Origin: an uncultured Muribaculaceae bacterium
GTDB taxonomy: Bacteria; Bacteroidota; Bacteroidia; Bacteroidales; Muribaculaceae
Assembly: GCA_947627615.1 (NCBI GenBank)
Contig: CANQWS010000001.1
Span: 62,001-126,000 of the forward strand
Length of the DNA stretch: 64,000 nt
Direction: 5' to 3'
Shown piece by piece: positions 60,251 to 64,000 of this stretch (the first letter of the stretch is position 1; each line of letters starts with the position of its first letter). The notes beneath the pieces are model-generated. The model was not told where the DNA came from. It made no database searches and was given only the letters and a program-made list of their open reading frames with translations. The position numbers and the translations under genes are program-made.

Positions 60251-61453
60251 ATGAACGTTACCGATATAAAAATCGAGGACTACAACTATCCTCTGCCTGA
60301 ATCAAGAATCGCTTCCCATCCTCTCGAAAAACGTGACAGTTGCAAGCTCCTGATGCGCGAACCCGACGGCCGGCTCTCGGAGCATGTCTTTGCAGAACTT
60401 CCTGAGCTCTTGCCTGCTGACTCCGTGCTCGTATATAATAATACGCGTGTGATCAATGCCCGTCTGCGTTTCCGTAAGCCGGGCGGCGCCCGCATAGAGG
60501 TGTTCTGTCTCGAACCGGTGTCGCCCAAGGATTACCAGCAGTCATTTTCGGCCCAGGGACGATGCTCGTGGAGCTGTTTCGTGGGAAATTCCAAACGATG
60601 GAAGGAGGGCCCTCTGACAATGGAGCTGGCGGTGGGCGGCAAGCCGGTCATGCTTTCGGCCACGCGCCTGAGCAAGGCCGACAGCGGTTCCGTGGTGGAG
60701 TTTTCATGGGAGCCGGATGTTGTCACCTTTTCCCAGATCATAGAGGCGGCGGGCGAGATTCCCATTCCGCCATACCTGAACCGGGCCACGGAGCAGACTG
60801 ACAGCCGTGACTATCAGACGGTCTACTCGCGCATAGAGGGTTCGGTGGCGGCGCCTACCGCCGGCTTGCATTTCACGCCCGAGGTGCTTTCGGCCATAGA
60901 TTCCCGCGGAATCCGGCGCCGGGAACTGACGCTCCATGTTGGGGCCGGAACGTTCCAGCCGGTAAAATCGGCCACTATAGGAGAGCACGGCATGCACAGC
61001 GAGTTCATTTCCGTTGACCGTGACCTGATCGACGAACTTTCACGCTGCGACCGCCGTGTGATAGCCGTAGGCACCACTTCGGTCCGCACTCTTGAGAGTC
61101 TGTATCATCTCGGGTGCATGGTGGCCGAGGGGAAAGAGCCTGACGAGGTGCCGCAGTGGTATCCCTACGAGTCCGGCATGCGTATCCCGGTATCGGAATC
61201 TTTGAGCCGTCTGCGTGACTGGCTCGACAGCCGCGGAATGACGCGCCTTCATGCCTCCACGCGCATAATCATAGCTCCCGGATATGACTACAGGGTGGTC
61301 CGCGGCATGGTGACCAATTTCCATCAGCCGCAATCGACGCTTCTGCTGCTTGTGTCGGCTTTTACCGGCGGTGACTGGCGGCGCATGTATGACTACGCGC
61401 TTGCCAACGGCTTCCGTTTTCTCAGTTACGGCGATGCTCAGCTGCTGTTGTGA
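60251..61453 (+). CDS. queA: S-adenosylmethionine:tRNA ribosyltransferase-isomerase
   Basis: IEDYNYPLPESRIASHPLEKRDSCKLL, GSVAAPTAGLHFTPEVL, HVGAGTFQPV. Confidence 0.93.
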   Translation: MNVTDIKIEDYNYPLPESRIASHPLEKRDSCKLLMREPDGRLSEHVFAELPELLPADSVLVYNNTRVINARLRFRKPGGARIEVFCLEPVSPKDYQQSFSAQGRCSWSCFVGNSKRWKEGPLTMELAVGGKPVMLSATRLSKADSGSVVEFSWEPDVVTFSQIIEAAGEIPIPPYLNRATEQTDSRDYQTVYSRIEGSVAAPTAGLHFTPEVLSAIDSRGIRRRELTLHVGAGTFQPVKSATIGEHGMHSEFISVDRDLIDELSRCDRRVIAVGTTSVRTLESLYHLGCMVAEGKEPDEVPQWYPYESGMRIPVSESLSRLRDWLDSRGMTRLHASTRIIIAPGYDYRVVRGMVTNFHQPQSTLLLLVSAFTGGDWRRMYDYALANGFRFLSYGDAQLLL

Positions 61454-61597
61454 AACATTGTCGCAAAATGTTCCACGAGTTATTGACATTATGCCCCATT
61501 TATGAACATTTAACGCGGTTTTGCCCATCCGGAACTTTGGCATTATATTGAAAATTCATTACTTTGCACTTGAATATAACCGTATTTAATCCTTACT

Positions 61598-62386
61598 ATG
61601 GGTAAAATCATAGCTATCGCAAACCAAAAAGGCGGTGTAGGAAAAACCACCACCACCATAAATCTCGGTGCCTCTCTGGCTTCCGAAGGTAAGAAAGTGC
61701 TTATCATTGATGCCGACCCTCAGGCCAACGCCACTTCAGGCTACGGCATCAAGCCTGACGATATGTCCTCATCCATCTACGAATGTCTTGTCGACGACTA
61801 TCCTCTCGCCGGCTCGCAGGTGGCCACTTGCATGAAAGGACTCGACCTGATAGGGTCGCGCATAGACCTCGCGGGCGCCGAACTCGAACTCATCAACCGC
61901 CCGGCAAGAGAGAAAGTGATGTCACGCGCTCTCGAAAGTGTCCGCGACCAATATGACTACATACTGATTGACTGTTCTCCCTCGCTCGGCCTCATAACTG
62001 TCAATGCCCTGACGGCTGCAGACTCGGTGATCATCCCGGTGCAGGCCGAATATTTCGCGCTCGAAGGCATCACCAAACTCATCAACACCATCCGTATCAT
62101 AAAGCCGAAGCTGAACCCCGGTCTGGAGATCGAAGGCTTCCTGCTGACCATGTACGACGCCCGTCTGCGTCTGGCCAATCAGATCTATGAAGAGCTGAAA
62201 AGCCACTTCGGCGACATGGTGTTCACCACCGTTATTCCGCGCAACATCCGCCTGTCCGAAGCGCCGTCGCACGGATTGCCCGCGCTGCTCTACGACCCCG
62301 AGAGCCGCGGAGCCACATCGCACACGGCTCTGGCACGTGAAATAATAGCCAAACACCGCAAGGCCGCGCGCCGCCAGCGTGTGTGA
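61598..62386 (+). CDS. parA: Chromosome partitioning ATPase ParA/Soj
   Basis: MGKIIAIANQKGGVGKTTTTINLGASLA, DADPQANAT. Confidence 0.97.
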   Translation: MGKIIAIANQKGGVGKTTTTINLGASLASEGKKVLIIDADPQANATSGYGIKPDDMSSSIYECLVDDYPLAGSQVATCMKGLDLIGSRIDLAGAELELINRPAREKVMSRALESVRDQYDYILIDCSPSLGLITVNALTAADSVIIPVQAEYFALEGITKLINTIRIIKPKLNPGLEIEGFLLTMYDARLRLANQIYEELKSHFGDMVFTTVIPRNIRLSEAPSHGLPALLYDPESRGATSHTALAREIIAKHRKAARRQRV

Positions 62387-62441
62387 ATCCTTTTGAGAAC
62401 GAAACAGTCACTTCACCACCATCAATCCCATCATCTGACAA

Positions 62442-63329
62442 ATGGCAGCACCACGACGCAACGCTTTAGGACGCGGACTTGACTCGCTTATTTCCATGGA
62501 CGACGTTCCCGCACGGGGCTCATCGGCCATCAACGAGATACCTCTTTCACAGATCACGGCCAACCCCGACCAGCCCCGCACGAGCTTCGACGAGGACGCT
62601 CTGGACGAACTGGCCGCTTCAATCCGCGAACTCGGAATCATACAGCCTCTCTCGCTGCGTAAGGTAGGCCCCGACGCCTACCAGATAATAGCCGGCGAAC
62701 GGCGTTACCGCGCCGCGTCGAGGGCAGGGTTGCAGACGGTTCCGGCCTACATACGCACGGCCAACGAGGCAGAACTCACGGAGATGGCCCTCATAGAGAA
62801 CATACAGCGCGAGGACCTCAACGCCATAGAAATAGCCCTGACGTTCAAGAAACTCATCGACCAGTATCAGCTGACTCAGGAGCGTCTCAGCGAGAGAATA
62901 GGTAAGAAACGCGCCACCATAGCCAATTTCCTGCGCCTGCTCCGGCTGCCGGCCGAGGTCCAGCTCGGCCTCAGGGACAAACTCGTGGACATGGGACATG
63001 CGCGTGCCCTTCTGTCAATCGACGATCCCACCGTGCAGCTCCGCATCTACAACAAGATTGTCAAGGAGGGCCTTTCGGTGCGCAGGGTCGAAGAACTCGC
63101 CAAGTCCTACCGCGAGGACAGCGCCCGGTCACGTGACAGCGGACCGAAATCACGGCAGGGGAGTGAGTTCGACATTCTCGGAGAGCATCTTTCGCAGCGT
63201 TTCTCCACTCCCGTAACCTTCGCCTGCAACAAGTCCGGCAAAGGAAAAATCACATTTTCGTTTCAGAACGAGAGTGAACTTGAAAGATTAATTACTATCT
63301 TTGACAATCTAAAGCCTCACGATAACTGA
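62442..63329 (+). CDS. parB: ParB/Spo0J chromosome partitioning protein
   Basis: ALGRGLDSLI, QPLSLRKVGPDAYQIIAGERRYRAA, ALIENIQREDLNAIE. Confidence 0.97.
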   Translation: MAAPRRNALGRGLDSLISMDDVPARGSSAINEIPLSQITANPDQPRTSFDEDALDELAASIRELGIIQPLSLRKVGPDAYQIIAGERRYRAASRAGLQTVPAYIRTANEAELTEMALIENIQREDLNAIEIALTFKKLIDQYQLTQERLSERIGKKRATIANFLRLLRLPAEVQLGLRDKLVDMGHARALLSIDDPTVQLRIYNKIVKEGLSVRRVEELAKSYREDSARSRDSGPKSRQGSEFDILGEHLSQRFSTPVTFACNKSGKGKITFSFQNESELERLITIFDNLKPHDN

Positions 63330-63407
63330 ATGGCTTCGCGCTGAATTTATGTTCGGCGCGAGTTAATTTGTTGAACGTGTGGCGTTTGTAAACATATTTT
63401 CGTATCA

Positions 63408-64000
63408 GTGCAACGTAGTTTGAAAAAATCCGGCCGCTCTATGATTCTGACCTGCAGCATGCTTCTGGCAGTGCTGTTGAGTCCGTTTAACATTTTTTCA
63501 GCAAATTTTACGATGCCTGATTCACCGGACGAAATGCCGGTCAGAGCACCCGGACGCCGGCCGCTCCCCGTGCTGCCTGACACCATTCCTCTCGGCAACG
63601 AGCCGGCAAGAATTCCGTCGGCCGTGGAGGACGAGTATTTCACCGTCAACGGCGATTCGCTCACGTTTACTCCCGTCGATACCGTGGCCATTGTCAATTC
63701 CGGCAACATGAAGCTATTTTCGGACAGCACGCTGACCAATTCGCCCAACCCCAACGCTACGAAAATATTCACCCCCGATCCCATAAGGGCCGTGTGGCTC
63801 TCGGCGCTCTGTCCCGGTCTGGGCCAGATCTATAACCGCCGTTACTGGAAACTGCCCATAGTGGTGGGCGGCTTTATGGGACTTGGCTACGGTACGTCGT
63901 GGAACAACGGAATGCTCCGCGATTATACCCGTGCCTACAATGATTTTATGGACAATGACCCGTCCACCAATTCCTACATGGACTTCTTCCCGCCCAACAC
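63408..64000 (+). CDS. DUF5683-type membrane protein, partial (runs off window end)
   Basis: Frame from GTG 63408/ATG 63441: MILTCSMLLAVLLSPFNIFSANF...AVWLSALCPGLGQIYNRRYWKLPIVVGGFMGLGYGTSWNN; follows parB as in other Bacteroidales. Confidence 0.75.
   Translation, partial: MQRSLKKSGRSMILTCSMLLAVLLSPFNIFSANFTMPDSPDEMPVRAPGRRPLPVLPDTIPLGNEPARIPSAVEDEYFTVNGDSLTFTPVDTVAIVNSGNMKLFSDSTLTNSPNPNATKIFTPDPIRAVWLSALCPGLGQIYNRRYWKLPIVVGGFMGLGYGTSWNNGMLRDYTRAYNDFMDNDPSTNSYMDFFPPN

Overview
64-kb chromosomal window from a Bacteroidales-type genome. A Muribaculaceae-like origin is inferred from gene content and from TTTG-N19-TAnnTTTG promoters; I could not verify it. Most of it is ordinary core and metabolic genes: biotin synthesis (bioG-bioC fusion, bioF, bioA), tRNA-Gly x2 and tRNA-Leu, lpxB, dnaG, rplY, pth, dnaK, a Na+-pumping methylmalonyl-CoA decarboxylase cluster, serB, a tricorn-like protease, bcp, rplS, queA, parA and parB. 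The most interesting parts are: (1) a BlaI / BlaR1(M56)-TonB_C / GLPGLI x2 / TonB-receptor-like outer-membrane protein / GLPGLI operon with a candidate BlaI operator pair; (2) a BRO-N-like domain fused to a class III Fic AMPylase; (3) an HTH_34-type regulator plus membrane-protein operon with a 17-bp operator inside the promoter spacer; (4) a degenerate intergenic repeat in two copies that carries tiny ORFs; (5) a candidate sRNA with promoter and terminator near dnaG; (6) a perfect 40-bp palindrome and a MITE-like inverted-repeat element; (7) a class A (A2-like) beta-lactamase candidate; (8) decayed histidine-kinase and TonB-receptor-like genes. All calls come from reading the sequence and the ORF translations; no database search was run.
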